A DNA stretch of 29,613 bases from DATKEH01 sp035546355 (GTDB lineage Bacteria; Acidobacteriota; Thermoanaerobaculia; Multivoradales; JAIOJS01): positions 1-29,613 of the forward strand of contig DATKEH010000086.1 in NCBI GenBank assembly GCA_035546355.1, in the 5' to 3' direction. Of this stretch, positions 20,258-29,613 are shown piece by piece. Position 1 is the stretch's first letter. Every line of letters begins with the position of its first letter. Under the pieces are notes generated by a model. It saw only the letters and a program-made list of their open reading frames with translations. It made no database searches and had not been told where the DNA came from. A program made the translations under genes and the position numbers.

Positions 20258-22168
20258 TCAGGGCTCGAGGAAGGATAGGGCGCGTTGCGCCACGATTCCC
20301 ACCGGGTCGGCGGCCAGCTGCGACAGCGCGGCGAGGTTGTCGGGGCGCACGAAGCGCCCCAACACGTCGGCGCACGCCAGGCGCACGTACCAGTCGGGGT
20401 GCCCGGCGGCGCGACGGAACAGCGCGTCGTCCTCCTCGATGGCGCACAGCGACAGGGCGCGGTAGGCGATGCGCGGCTCCGCCGCCTCCTCCAGGATGGC
20501 CCGGCGGATCGCCTCCCGCGCCAGCGGCCCGCCGATGCGACCCAGGCTCTCCAGCACCAGGGGGGCCACGCTGCGCCCCTCGCCCGCCGCCGCCACCAGG
20601 GGCACCAGCAACGGCACGCTCTCGCGATCGCCGAGCTCGCCGACGGCGCGGATCACGTCGGGCTCGGCGGCGGCGGCGAGGCGGGCACGCAGCGCCGGCA
20701 GCAGCTCGCGCAGACCGAGCTCGGCGGCCACCCTGGCGGCCAGCGGCGCGTAGGCGGCGGGCTCCTCCTCGAGCCACGCCTGCCACGGCAGCTGGCGCAC
20801 CAGCTTCTCCTGCGAGACCACCTGCCCGAGCACCCGCAGCCGCACCTCGTGGGGCTCGAGACGGGTGATCTGCGCCACCAGGTCGTCGTCGGCCAGCCCC
20901 AGTTGCGCCGCCAGCACGAGACGCGCCTCGGGATCGATGGCCGGCCGCTCCCGCACCAGCTGGCGGAGCTCGCGCCGGTGGGTCCCCATCAGCGGCGCCA
21001 ACAGGGCCCGGTAGTCCGGCGGCGCGTCGAGGTAGGTGTCGAGGAGTGCCTCCGCCAGCCTCCGGCCCCGCACCTCGAGCAAGGCCTCGAGCATCGACTG
21101 CACCAGCTCGGGGGGCGGCAGCTCCTCGCGCATCGCTCGCGCCAGGGCCTCTTCCGGGGCGGCGCGCGGGAAGCGGGCGGCGAGCAGGAAGCCCCAGGAG
21201 CGCGCCTTGCCGGGCTGCGCCAGGAGATCGGCGATCAGGTCCTTGCGCCGCGCCAGGCACGCCGGCAGCAGCGAGGGGTCGGCCTGGCTCTCGCCGACCC
21301 GGGCGAGCGCCTCGCGGTCGTCGGGCCCCGCGCCGAGGGCCAGCAGACAGCGGGCCGCCGCCAGCTGCGCCGGCTCCTCGCCGCCGGCCATCACCTCGCG
21401 CAGCGAGTCGCGCAGATCCCCCTGCCCTCGCGGCGGCGCCGGCAGTCCCTCGAGCACGTGGGCGAGCAGGCCCACCATGGTCTCGCGGTCGAGCTGGTCG
21501 CCGAAGCGCAGCCAGTGCCGCGCCAGGACGCCGAAGGCGCGCGAGCCGCCGATCCGCGCCAGCGACTCCGCTGCCAGCGGCCCCAGCATGAGATCGGTGA
21601 GCAGCCGCGCCAGTGAGGCCACGGCTACCGGCGACCGCAGATCGCCGAGCGCCTGGATGGTGGCCATCTGCAGCCAGGGATCCCCGTCCAGGAAGGGGAG
21701 CAGGTCGGGGATCGCCCGCGCGTCCCCCAGCTTGCCCACCGCCTCGATGGCCGCCTGCGCCACGTTGAGATCGTCGTGGTGGAGGGCGCTGCGCAGGGGC
21801 TCGAGCGCCCGCAGGTCGCGCACGTGACCGAGCGCGAGGACGGCCTGCAGCACGACGTCGCGATCGGGGTCGCGAAGCAGCCGCACGGCCAGCGACAGCG
21901 CCCGGTGGCCGCGCATCTTGAGCATCTCCAGACCGGCGTTGCGCAGCACTTCGTCGGCGCCATCGCGCAGGTAGGACTCGAGGCGCTCGTCGGAGACCAC
22001 CGCGGCTCCGGTGCGCAGGGTCCGCTCGCGGATCACCGGGCTGGTGTTGCGCACCAACCGTTCCAGGGCCTCGACCCGCTCCTCGGCCGGCAGCCCCGGC
22101 AGCCGGTCGAGCAGCTGCATGCACTCCTCCCAGCTGGGCTCTGCGCTGCGGTTCACTGCTCTTGCCAT
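20258..22168 (-). CDS. HEAT-repeat protein encoded inside the che operon
   Basis: This 636-residue protein is built almost wholly of ~30-residue helical hairpins of the HEAT type, for example DRDVVLQAVLALGHVRDLRALEPL, followed by NVAQAAIEAVGKLGDARAI and LQMATIQALGDLRSP. A second cluster (VIRAVGELGDRESVPLLVPL) lies near residues 500-560. There is no signal peptide, membrane segment or catalytic motif, so it is probably a cytoplasmic scaffold or adaptor. ATG 22168 has GAGGGG 7 nt upstream. It lies between cheW (70 bp upstream) and cheR (89 bp downstream), all on the same strand, which suggests a role in receptor-kinase array assembly or adaptation. That role is inferred from position only. No specific family name is claimed. 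Confidence 0.85.
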   Translation of the reverse strand: MARAVNRSAEPSWEECMQLLDRLPGLPAEERVEALERLVRNTSPVIRERTLRTGAAVVSDERLESYLRDGADEVLRNAGLEMLKMRGHRALSLAVRLLRDPDRDVVLQAVLALGHVRDLRALEPLRSALHHDDLNVAQAAIEAVGKLGDARAIPDLLPFLDGDPWLQMATIQALGDLRSPVAVASLARLLTDLMLGPLAAESLARIGGSRAFGVLARHWLRFGDQLDRETMVGLLAHVLEGLPAPPRGQGDLRDSLREVMAGGEEPAQLAAARCLLALGAGPDDREALARVGESQADPSLLPACLARRKDLIADLLAQPGKARSWGFLLAARFPRAAPEEALARAMREELPPPELVQSMLEALLEVRGRRLAEALLDTYLDAPPDYRALLAPLMGTHRRELRQLVRERPAIDPEARLVLAAQLGLADDDLVAQITRLEPHEVRLRVLGQVVSQEKLVRQLPWQAWLEEEPAAYAPLAARVAAELGLRELLPALRARLAAAAEPDVIRAVGELGDRESVPLLVPLVAAAGEGRSVAPLVLESLGRIGGPLAREAIRRAILEEAAEPRIAYRALSLCAIEEDDALFRRAAGHPDWYVRLACADVLGRFVRPDNLAALSQLAADPVGIVAQRALSFLEP

Positions 22169-22238
22169 GATGCGACCCCTCAGGCGATGCCGACCGCCGA
22201 TCTCGGCTCGCCGCCACCGGGTTGCTCAGCGGCGTTCG

Positions 22239-22808
22239 CTAGCCGGAGGCCGCCTCGTCCCCCTCCCGCACCTCCAGCACCCGGTCGGCGTCGAGGAGGA
22301 TCAGCAGCTCCTCGCCCAGATGGTAGACGCCGAGGATGTAGTAGGACTGCTCGGTCATGACGTCCTCGGGGGGCGCCTCGATCGACAGGCGGTCGATCTG
22401 CACCACCTGGTCGACGGCGTCGACCAGCAGGCCGATCAGCCGGCCCCGCGAGTGGACGACCATGATGCGGTGCCGCGGGCCCAGCTCCAGCGGCGGCAGC
22501 CGCAGGCGCAGGCGCAGGTCCACCACCGGCAGCACGTAGCCCCGCATGTTGGTCACCCCCCGCACGGGGTAGGGCGCGTGCGGCACGCGGGTGAGGCCGG
22601 TGACGCGCAAGATCTCCTGCACCTGCGCCACCGGCAGCGCGAAGGTCTCGCGGTCGACCCGGCAGCTCACCCAGGTCTCCAGCTCCTGGCGCCGCTCCTC
22701 CCCCTCCCCCTCCGTCTCCTGCAGGCTGTCGGCGAACAGCAGGACCCTCTCGGGGCCCGCAAGGTCCTGCCGCGACCCCTTGCCGTCCTTCTTGCCGCGA
22801 CCGCTCAT
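22239..22808 (-). CDS. cheW: Chemotaxis adaptor CheW
   Basis: CheW couples chemoreceptors to the CheA kinase. The 189-residue product carries a CheW domain (about 43-180) with FALPVAQVQEILRV, the ligand-like loop GVTNMRGYVLPVVDLRLRL, and DAVDQVVQI. It has a ~40-residue charged N-terminal extension (MSGRGKKDGKGSRQ and an acidic stretch) not found in minimal CheW proteins. ATG 22808 overlaps the cheA stop as ATGA, so the two are translationally coupled and probably made in fixed ratio. Confidence 0.94.
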   Translation of the reverse strand: MSGRGKKDGKGSRQDLAGPERVLLFADSLQETEGEGEERRQELETWVSCRVDRETFALPVAQVQEILRVTGLTRVPHAPYPVRGVTNMRGYVLPVVDLRLRLRLPPLELGPRHRIMVVHSRGRLIGLLVDAVDQVVQIDRLSIEAPPEDVMTEQSYYILGVYHLGEELLILLDADRVLEVREGDEAASG

Positions 22809-24400
22809 ACCGTCTGCTCCGTCAGCGGCGACAGCAGGATCAGCCCGATCGGGTCGACGATCAGGATGACCCGCCCGTCGCCCAGGATGGTGGCCCCGGC
22901 GAGGCCCGCCCCCCGGCCGGTGACCTCGTCCAGCGGCTTGACCACCACGTCCCGTATGCCGGCGATCTCGTCGACCAGCAGCGCCCGGTACTTCCCCTCC
23001 GCCTCGACGACCACCGCGTACCCCTGCCGGCGCGGCGCCTGGCGTTCGCCGAACACCATCCCCAGGTCGAGCAGCGGCACCAGGCCGCCGCGCCACTCGA
23101 ACACCTCGGCATGGTTCATCGAGTGGCGCCGCTCGTCGGCGAAGCGTATCGTCTCCTCGACCGCCGACAGGGGCACCGCGAAGAGCTCGTCGTCGACGCC
23201 GACCAGCAGCGCCCGCACGATGGCCGCGGTCAGCGGCAGCCGCAGCCGCAGGCGGGTGCCGCGGCCGGGCGCCGAGACCACTTCGACCTTGCCCCCCAGC
23301 CGCCGTACCGACGCCATCACTGCCGACATCCCCATCCCGCGGCCGGCGCTGCGATCGGCGCGCTCCCGCGTCGACACCCCCGGCAGCGACAGCAGCGCCT
23401 GCAGGTCGACGTCCTGCGGCAGCTCGAAGCCGCGCAGGCGCGCCGCCGCCAGCAGCTCCTGGCGGTCGACACCCCGGCCGTCGTCGGAGATGTCGATGAC
23501 CACCTCCTCGGCGCGGGCGGCGGCGGTGACGGTGATCCGGCCGGCGGCCGGCTTGCCGAGACGGCGCCGCTCGGCCGGGCTCTCGAGCCCGTGGACCACC
23601 GCGTTGCGGACCAGGTGACCCATCGCCTCGCTGGCCACCTCCAGCAGCCCCCGGTCGAGCGGCGTGTCGCCGCCGCTGGTGACCAGCTGCACCTGCCTGC
23701 CCTCGGCCTCCCCCTCGTCGTAGACGATGCGTTTGAGCTGCGCGAACAGGGAGCCGAGGGGCACCATGCGCAGCCGGGTGACGCCCCCCTGGATGTCCGC
23801 CAGAACGCGGCCGAGCGTCCGGTGCGCGCTCTCCACCTCGCGCCACACCGGCGACTGCCGCTGCGCCTTGTCGAGCCCGGCCAGCCCCTGCCCCAGGAAC
23901 TCGCCGAGCCGATTGCGGAAGATGACCATCTCGGAGAGCAGGTCGACCAGCGCATCGAGAGAGGCAAACGACACCCGCACGCTCTCCTGGACGGCGCCGG
24001 GGGCGGCCGCCTCGTCCCCTGCCTGGGCGTCGGCGGCCGCATCCCCCGCCGGCGCCGCCCCGCGGCAGGCCTGCTCGAGCAGGGTGCGGAAGCGATCGAC
24101 CCCCGCCAGCACTTCCCGCAGCCCCTCGCCTCGCTCCTGCGCGGCAACCACCTGGTCCTCGATCCGATGCGCCAGCTCCTGCAGCTCGCCGAGGCCCATC
24201 ATCCCGGAGTTCCCCTTGAGCGTGTGCAGCTCGCGCCTGGCCTCGACCAGCCGTTCGCGGCGCGGCTCGGGGGCGAGCTCCTCGAGCCCGAGCAGCACCT
24301 CCTGGATACGGTCCAGCCGCTCGCGCGACTCGAGGTAGAACTCCTCGACCAGCGCCTGGAAGACCTGTTCGTCCACGCGCGGATCAGGCCCCTGGCGCAC
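22805..24400 (-). CDS. cheA: Chemotaxis histidine kinase CheA (lacks P2 domain)
   Basis: CheA autophosphorylates in response to receptor state and passes phosphate to CheY-like and CheB proteins. In this 531-residue protein the P1 phosphotransfer domain holds H59 (ELHTLKGNSGMMG). The dimerisation domain (~140-205) shows SLDALVDLLSEMVIFRNRL. The ATP domain has the N box HLVRNAVVHGLE (N266), G1 SDDGRGVD (305-312) and G2 SAGRGMGMS (351-359). A CheW-like P5 domain fills 390-531. Only ~30 Ala/Asp-rich residues join P1 to P3, so there is no room for the CheY-docking P2 domain. The start used is GTG 24400, with a weak ribosome site; GTG 24376 is an alternative. It is the first gene of the operon. 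Confidence 0.95.
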   Translation of the reverse strand: MRQGPDPRVDEQVFQALVEEFYLESRERLDRIQEVLLGLEELAPEPRRERLVEARRELHTLKGNSGMMGLGELQELAHRIEDQVVAAQERGEGLREVLAGVDRFRTLLEQACRGAAPAGDAAADAQAGDEAAAPGAVQESVRVSFASLDALVDLLSEMVIFRNRLGEFLGQGLAGLDKAQRQSPVWREVESAHRTLGRVLADIQGGVTRLRMVPLGSLFAQLKRIVYDEGEAEGRQVQLVTSGGDTPLDRGLLEVASEAMGHLVRNAVVHGLESPAERRRLGKPAAGRITVTAAARAEEVVIDISDDGRGVDRQELLAAARLRGFELPQDVDLQALLSLPGVSTRERADRSAGRGMGMSAVMASVRRLGGKVEVVSAPGRGTRLRLRLPLTAAIVRALLVGVDDELFAVPLSAVEETIRFADERRHSMNHAEVFEWRGGLVPLLDLGMVFGERQAPRRQGYAVVVEAEGKYRALLVDEIAGIRDVVVKPLDEVTGRGAGLAGATILGDGRVILIVDPIGLILLSPLTEQTV

Positions 24401-24600
24401 CCGCGCCGGAGCGGCGGGACGAGGCGACGGAGGTGGACGCTGCAGCCATGGCTCGCGGGCCGATCTTACACGCCCTCGCCAGGCCGGCGCCGCGCCGCAG
24501 CGGGAGATGCGGGCCGAGACGTGGCAGGAGCCTTTCGCGTTTCCCGGGCTTCTATGGTAAATAGCCGACAGACCGGACAGTAGGTGGCGAGAGGGGCGCT
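24401..24600. promoter_or_regulatory. Divergent cheA / chemoreceptor regulatory gap
   Basis: This 200-bp gap separates two divergent genes and must hold both promoters. On the plus strand TATGGT (24553-24558) lies 42 nt before the receptor ATG, with AT-richer sequence after it and GAGGGG at 24591-24596 as ribosome site. On the minus strand TAAGAT (24468-24463) is a weak -10 candidate for cheA. No -35 boxes, inverted repeats or sigma54/sigma28-type elements are evident. Confidence 0.35.
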
Positions 24601-26388
24601 ATGCCGACGGGACCCTGGATGCAGCTCGGCCTGAAGAACAAGTTCGTCCTGGCGGCGTTCCTGCTGCTGCTGGTGGTCACTTCCACCATCCTGCTCTTCG
24701 TCACCGTGCGCCAGCGCCACCAGATGCAGGAGTACCTCCGCCAGAAGGCCGAGGTCATCGCCCGCATCGCCGCCGAGAGCGTCGCCGCCGGTCTGGTGTT
24801 CGACGACGTCGAATCGGTGACCCACGAGCTGCGGGTGGTGGAGGTCTCGCCCGACGTGCGCTTCGCCGTCGTCTTTCGCCGCGACGGCACGCGCTTCGCG
24901 GCCTACGGCGAAGAGCTCGCCGAGCCCCACCTCGCGGTGGCCGAGCGGTACCTGGCGACCGACCAGCTGGTGCAGCTCGAGCACGGCGAGACGCTGCTGG
25001 TCGTCGAGCCGATCTCCGAGGGGGAGCGGCGGCTCGGCACCCTGCTGCTCGGCGTCAGCCGCGAACGGGTCCAGCAGGACGTCGCCGCCAGCTGGCGGTT
25101 CGGGGCGCTGGTGCTGCTCGCCGGGCTGCTGCTCGGAGTCCTCCTGTTCTACCCCCTGGCCTCGCGCCTGGTCGGCTCGCTGAACCAGGCGGTGGCCGCC
25201 GCCAACCGCATGGCCCAGGGCGACCTGACGGCGCAGATCGAGGTGCGCGGCCGCGACGAGACCGGGCAGCTCCTCGAGGCCATGCAGACCATGGTGACGA
25301 GCTTCCGACGCATCCTCTCGAAGATCCTCGACACGACGCAGAACGTCGCCGGCTCCGCCGAGGAGATCTCCGCTGCGGCCGACCACATGGCCAAGGGCGC
25401 GGAGAGCCAGTCGAGCGCCACCGAGGAGACCTCGTCGACCATGGTCGAGATGGCGGCGCAGATCGCCAACCTGGCGCGCAACGCCGAAGTGCTGGCATCC
25501 AGCGTCGACGAGACCGCGGCGTCGATCGAGGAGATGAACGCCTCCCTCGACCAGACGGCGAACAACGGCGAGGCGCTGCGCCGCTCCGTCGACGACACCA
25601 TCTCGACCCTGCGCCAGATGGCCGACACCATCGAGGTGGTCAGCAGCTCGGTGCGGTCGGTCGACGAGGTGTCGAAGAGGTCGGTGAGCGAGGTGCGATC
25701 GGCCAGCGAACGCCTCACCACCTCGATCACCGCCATCGAGCGCCACTCGGAGGAGATCGGCGACATCGTCAAGGTGATCGAGGGGATCGCCGACCAGACC
25801 AATCTGCTGTCGCTCAACGCCGCCATCGAGGCGGCGCGCGCCGGCGAGGCGGGCCGGGGGTTCGCGGTGGTGGCCGAGGAGGTCAAGCGCCTCGCCGAGC
25901 GCTCGGCCAACTCCACCCAGGAGATCGCCAGTCTGATCGCCACGGTGCAGCAGGACACCCGCACGGTGGTCGGCCTCACCGACGAGGTGATCTCCCGCAT
26001 CATCGAGTCTATCGAGGGCACGGCACGGCTGGCGGGCGAGGCCGCCGACGCCTCCGAGACCCAGAAATCGGCCGCCAATCGCCTGTTGCAGACGGCGTCC
26101 GACATGGCCGAGCTGGCCAACCAGATCGCCGCCGCCGCCAAGGAGAACGCCCTCGGCGCGAGCGAGATCACCCGCGCCGCCGAGCGGATGAACCAGCTCA
26201 CCAAGCAGATGCTCGACGCCACCGTCGAGCAGAAGCAGGGCGGCGACCTGGTGGTGAAGGCGATCGACTCCATCGCCCTGGTGGCGCGCCAGCACCTGGC
26301 GGCCGTCGAGCAGACCACGGCGGCGGCCAAGAACCTGGCCCGCGAGTCGGAGGCGCTCAAGCAGGAGGTCGAGACCTTCCGGGTGTAG
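24601..26388 (+). CDS. Methyl-accepting chemotaxis protein with CHASE8-like sensor region
   Basis: The 595-residue chemoreceptor has TM1 at about 15-36, a periplasmic sensor region (~37-164), TM2 at about 165-185, a HAMP domain (~186-238) and a long cytoplasmic coiled-coil signalling domain. The hairpin tip is intact: IEGIADQTNLLSLNAAIEAA and the AGEAGRGFAVVAEEVKRLAE region (392-432). The sensor segment (RQKAEVIARIAAESVAAGLVF, then VRFAVVFRRDGTRFAAYG) resembles the small periplasmic CHASE8 type; ligand unknown. ATG 24601 has GAGAGGGG close upstream. It is divergent from cheA and is the only receptor in the window, so it is the natural input of this locus. Its TAG stop lies inside the first repeat of the array that follows. 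Confidence 0.93.
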   Translation: MPTGPWMQLGLKNKFVLAAFLLLLVVTSTILLFVTVRQRHQMQEYLRQKAEVIARIAAESVAAGLVFDDVESVTHELRVVEVSPDVRFAVVFRRDGTRFAAYGEELAEPHLAVAERYLATDQLVQLEHGETLLVVEPISEGERRLGTLLLGVSRERVQQDVAASWRFGALVLLAGLLLGVLLFYPLASRLVGSLNQAVAAANRMAQGDLTAQIEVRGRDETGQLLEAMQTMVTSFRRILSKILDTTQNVAGSAEEISAAADHMAKGAESQSSATEETSSTMVEMAAQIANLARNAEVLASSVDETAASIEEMNASLDQTANNGEALRRSVDDTISTLRQMADTIEVVSSSVRSVDEVSKRSVSEVRSASERLTTSITAIERHSEEIGDIVKVIEGIADQTNLLSLNAAIEAARAGEAGRGFAVVAEEVKRLAERSANSTQEIASLIATVQQDTRTVVGLTDEVISRIIESIEGTARLAGEAADASETQKSAANRLLQTASDMAELANQIAAAAKENALGASEITRAAERMNQLTKQMLDATVEQKQGGDLVVKAIDSIALVARQHLAAVEQTTAAAKNLARESEALKQEVETFRV

Positions 26389-26585
26389 GGGGCACCGCCT
26401 CCGTCGGGCCGGCGCGGGGGCCGGCCCCTACAACGGTCCGTAAGCCTCGGCGGTCGTAGGGGCGGGGCACCGTCTCCGTCGGGCCGGCGCGGAGGCCGGC
26501 CCCTACAACGGTCCGTGAGCCTCGGCGGTCGTAGGGGCGGGGCTCCGTCCCCGCCCGGGGCGGGCGCGGGGGCCGGCCCTGCGAC
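26385..26585. repeat. REPIN-like repeat array A (three units)
   Basis: Three units lie at 26385-26431, 26456-26506 and 26531-26585, separated by two nearly identical 24-bp linkers (26432-26455 and 26507-26530) that start AACGGTC and end GGCGGTC. Each unit begins GTAG, and units 1 and 2 end CTAC. The right arm of units 1 and 2 is a perfect 8-bp hairpin, GGGCCGGC/GCCGGCCC with a 6-nt loop. The left arm of unit 3 is GGGCGGGG/CCCCGCCC. The left hairpin has decayed in units 1-2 and the right end has decayed in unit 3. The rest of the gap, 26586-26676, holds only G/C-rich sequence and the promoter area of the next gene. Confidence 0.85.
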
Positions 26586-26639
26586 GGCCGGGGTCCGCTG
26601 TCGGGTCCCCCGCCGGGGGGCGCTCTCCACCTCACGCGC

Positions 26640-26645
26640 TATCAT
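26640..26645 (+). promoter_or_regulatory. Possible -10 box TATCAT for the solute-binding protein
   Basis: TATCAT lies 31 nt before ATG 26677, immediately after the repeat array. No -35 match is seen. GGGAGG at 26665-26670 is the ribosome site, 6 nt before the start. Confidence 0.3.
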
Positions 26646-26676
26646 GGACCCGTCATCGACCGCCGGGAGGCCCACC

Positions 26677-27411
26677 ATGAAGGCACTGCTGTCGCTCCTG
26701 CTGCTGGTCGCCGCGCCGCTGTCGGCGGCGCCGCTGACCGTGCTGGCCTACGAGACCGAGCCCTTCTTCTATCGCCAGGAGGGCAAGCCGGCCGGCCTCG
26801 AGCACGACATCCTCGCCTACTACGCCAGGGCCACCGGGCGGGAGCTCGAGATCCGCTGGGTGGACGAGTTCGAGGATCTCCTCCCGATGCTGCGACGCGG
26901 CGAGGGCGAGGTGGCGGTGGGCACCATCACCATCACCCCCGAGCGCGACCGCCAGGTGGACTTCTCCTCGCCCTACTTCCCCGTGCGGGTGGTGCTGGTC
27001 GAGCCCAGAAGCCAACAGACCGCCGACCTGCGATCGCTCGCCGGCGCCACACTGGCGACCATGCGCGGCACCACCTACGAGCGGCTGTTGCGCCAGGTCC
27101 CCGACGCCCGGCTGGTGTACGGAGGGTCCGAGAAGGAGCTCTTCGACATGGTGGCCAGCGGCCGCGCCGCCGCGCTCGCCGCGGACTCGGCGGTGGCGCT
27201 GACGCTGCTCCCCCGCTACGCCGGGCTGCGCCTGGGCATCCCGCTGAGCGAGGAGCAGGGGCTCGGCTTCGCGGTCCGCGAGGGCTCCCCGCTCGCCGCC
27301 GCGCTCTCCCGGCACATCACCCAGCTCAAGGCCTCGAAGATCTACTTCCGGCTGCTCGAGGAGCACCTCGGCGCCGAGGCGGTCAAGGTAGTGGCCGCGG
27401 CTCGCGATTGA
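26677..27411 (+). CDS. Periplasmic amino-acid-type solute-binding protein (family 3)
   Basis: The 244-residue protein starts with a Sec signal peptide (MKALLSLLLLVAAPLSAAP, cleavage probably near residue 18). A family 3 substrate-binding fold follows: YETEPFFYRQEGKPAGLEHDI, then LPMLRRGEGEVAVGTITITP and ERDRQVDFSSPYF. These proteins bind polar amino acids or similar ligands. No permease or ATPase gene is next to it, so it is an orphan. It may serve a distant transporter, or act as a sensory or enzyme-like domain. It lies between the chemoreceptor and the PilB-type ATPase, so a role in presenting ligand to the receptor is possible but unproven. ATG 26677 has GGGAGG 6 nt upstream. Confidence 0.88.
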   Translation: MKALLSLLLLVAAPLSAAPLTVLAYETEPFFYRQEGKPAGLEHDILAYYARATGRELEIRWVDEFEDLLPMLRRGEGEVAVGTITITPERDRQVDFSSPYFPVRVVLVEPRSQQTADLRSLAGATLATMRGTTYERLLRQVPDARLVYGGSEKELFDMVASGRAAALAADSAVALTLLPRYAGLRLGIPLSEEQGLGFAVREGSPLAAALSRHITQLKASKIYFRLLEEHLGAEAVKVVAAARD

Positions 27412-27433
27412 CCCCCGACGGAACGGCGCCTTC

Positions 27434-29193
<1,760 letters not shown>

Positions 29194-29197
<4 letters not shown>

Positions 29198-29414
29198 GAG
29201 GCGGGGCTCCGCCCCCGCCCGGGCCGCTGACGCCCGGGCCGGCACGGAGGCCGGCCCCTACGGCAGTCCGTGAGCTTCGGCGGTCGTAGGGGCGGGGCTT
29301 CCGCCCCCGCCCGGGCCGGCACGGAGGCCGGCCCCTACGGCGGTCCGTGAGCTTCGGCGGTCGTAGGGGCGGGGCTCAGCCCCCGCCCGGGCCGGCACGG
29401 AGGCCGGCCCCTAC
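29194..29414. repeat. REPIN-like repeat array B (three units)
   Basis: Units lie at 29194-29261, 29286-29338 and 29363-29414, joined by two 24-bp linkers (29262-29285 and 29339-29362) that differ at one position and end GGCGGTC. Each unit starts GTAG and ends CTAC. The left hairpin is GGGCGGGG/CCCCGCCC (8 bp, 6-7-nt loop; one base shorter in unit 1). The right hairpin is GGGCCGGC/GCCGGCCC with loop ACGGAG. The array fills the whole gap between two convergent genes, and each of those genes takes its TAG stop from the outermost GTAG or CTAC. Such hairpins may also end transcription in both directions, though no T-run follows. Confidence 0.9.
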
Positions 29415-29613
29415 TCCCACTCCGGCTCGGGCTCGATGCCCAGGCCGTCGGCCAGGCGGTCGTAGTAGTTGAACAGGGCCGTCACCTGCACCACGTCGTG
29501 AATGGCGCGGTCGCCGAAGCCGTGGGCCCGCAGCCGCGCCACGTCCGCCTCCTCCATCGCCGCCGGCGTGTGCGTCAGCTTGACGGCGAAGTCGAGCATC
29601 GCGCGGTCGGCCG
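29411..29613 (-). CDS. Peroxidase-related / AhpD-like protein (partial, C-terminal end)
   Basis: Only the last ~66 codons are in the window; the frame runs open to the edge (ADRAMLDFAVKLT), so the gene continues beyond 29613. The sequence MLDFAVKLTHTP, then EADVARLRAHGFGDRAIHDVV and NYYDRLADGLGIE, is the C-terminal pattern of the peroxidase-related carboxymuconolactone decarboxylase/AhpD superfamily. These are small helical proteins that often use a CxxC pair to reduce peroxides. The CxxC region would lie outside the window. The ATG at 29599 is probably internal. The gene converges on the PilB-type ATPase, and its TAG stop is part of repeat array B. Confidence 0.75.
   Translation of the reverse strand, partial: ADRAMLDFAVKLTHTPAAMEEADVARLRAHGFGDRAIHDVVQVTALFNYYDRLADGLGIEPEPEWE

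Noticed and set aside
20285..21616. 443-codon open frame antisense to the HEAT-repeat gene
   Set aside because: Its composition is rich in Gln, His, Arg and Gly without domain signals; the HEAT gene on the other strand has a strong ribosome site and clear repeats.
24466..26295. 609-codon open frame antisense to the chemoreceptor
   Set aside because: It is a shadow of the repetitive coiled-coil codons. No ribosome site or recognisable motif is present.
26371..26388. CheR-tethering pentapeptide (NWETF type) at the receptor C-terminus
   Set aside because: The end reads EVETFRV directly after the coiled coil, without the aromatic position or a flexible linker. It is the usual end of the signalling helix.
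26385..26585. Repeat array resembling a CRISPR array
   Set aside because: The 24-bp segments between units are nearly identical rather than unique, the units are palindromic at both ends, and no cas gene is near.
26357..26635. Open frame on the minus strand through repeat array A (DRRGSRTVVGAGLRAGPTE-type peptide)
   Set aside because: The peptide repeats simply translate the DNA repeats. It has no ribosome site, overlaps the chemoreceptor end, and has no protein-like composition.

Overview
This is a GC-rich (roughly 70 % by eye) bacterial chromosome segment with dense genes, GTG/TTG/CTG starts and short gaps. The lipoprotein-type signal peptide, periplasmic binding protein and PilB/GspE-type ATPase point to a Gram-negative-type cell envelope. 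I would guess Acidobacteriota or a myxobacteria-like lineage, with low confidence; no rRNA, tRNA or phage gene is present to place it.

Left part (1-16200) is mostly housekeeping. secA and guaB lie head to tail on the plus strand, followed by a cysteine dioxygenase-like cupin. On the minus strand (9912 down to 5027) is a compact run: a MinD/ParA-like ATPase, rimO, ribF and an M24 peptidase. A lipoprotein M1 (LTA4H-type) aminopeptidase reads plus and overlaps, tail to tail, a PIG3-like quinone oxidoreductase. Upstream of that on the minus strand is a long acyl-CoA dehydrogenase, divergent from aroC.

Right part (16200-29200) is a complete chemosensory locus with surface-machinery neighbours. 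A single-domain CheY-like regulator (probable CTG start) and a PATAN/DUF4388 - pseudo-receiver - GAF-like protein read plus. They converge on a minus-strand operon cheA-cheW-HEAT protein-cheR-cheB, which is joined by ATGA and TGATG overlaps. A two-TM chemoreceptor diverges from cheA. It is followed by an orphan periplasmic solute-binding protein and a PilB/GspE-type ATPase. The PATAN protein carries two 24-residue stretches resembling the MshEN motif of PilB-type ATPases. My reading is that this may be a chemosensory pathway steering a type IV pilus or secretion ATPase through a PATAN-domain effector. That is an inference from gene content, not something the sequence proves.

Two intergenic arrays (26385-26585 and 29194-29414) hold six copies of a REPIN-like palindromic repeat. 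Each unit has GTAG at one end and, except in the last copy of the first array, CTAC at the other, next to perfect 8-bp hairpins, with conserved 24-bp linkers between units. All three genes whose 3' ends touch the arrays take their TAG stop codon from the repeat's GTAG end. The window ends inside a peroxidase-related (AhpD-like) gene on the minus strand.
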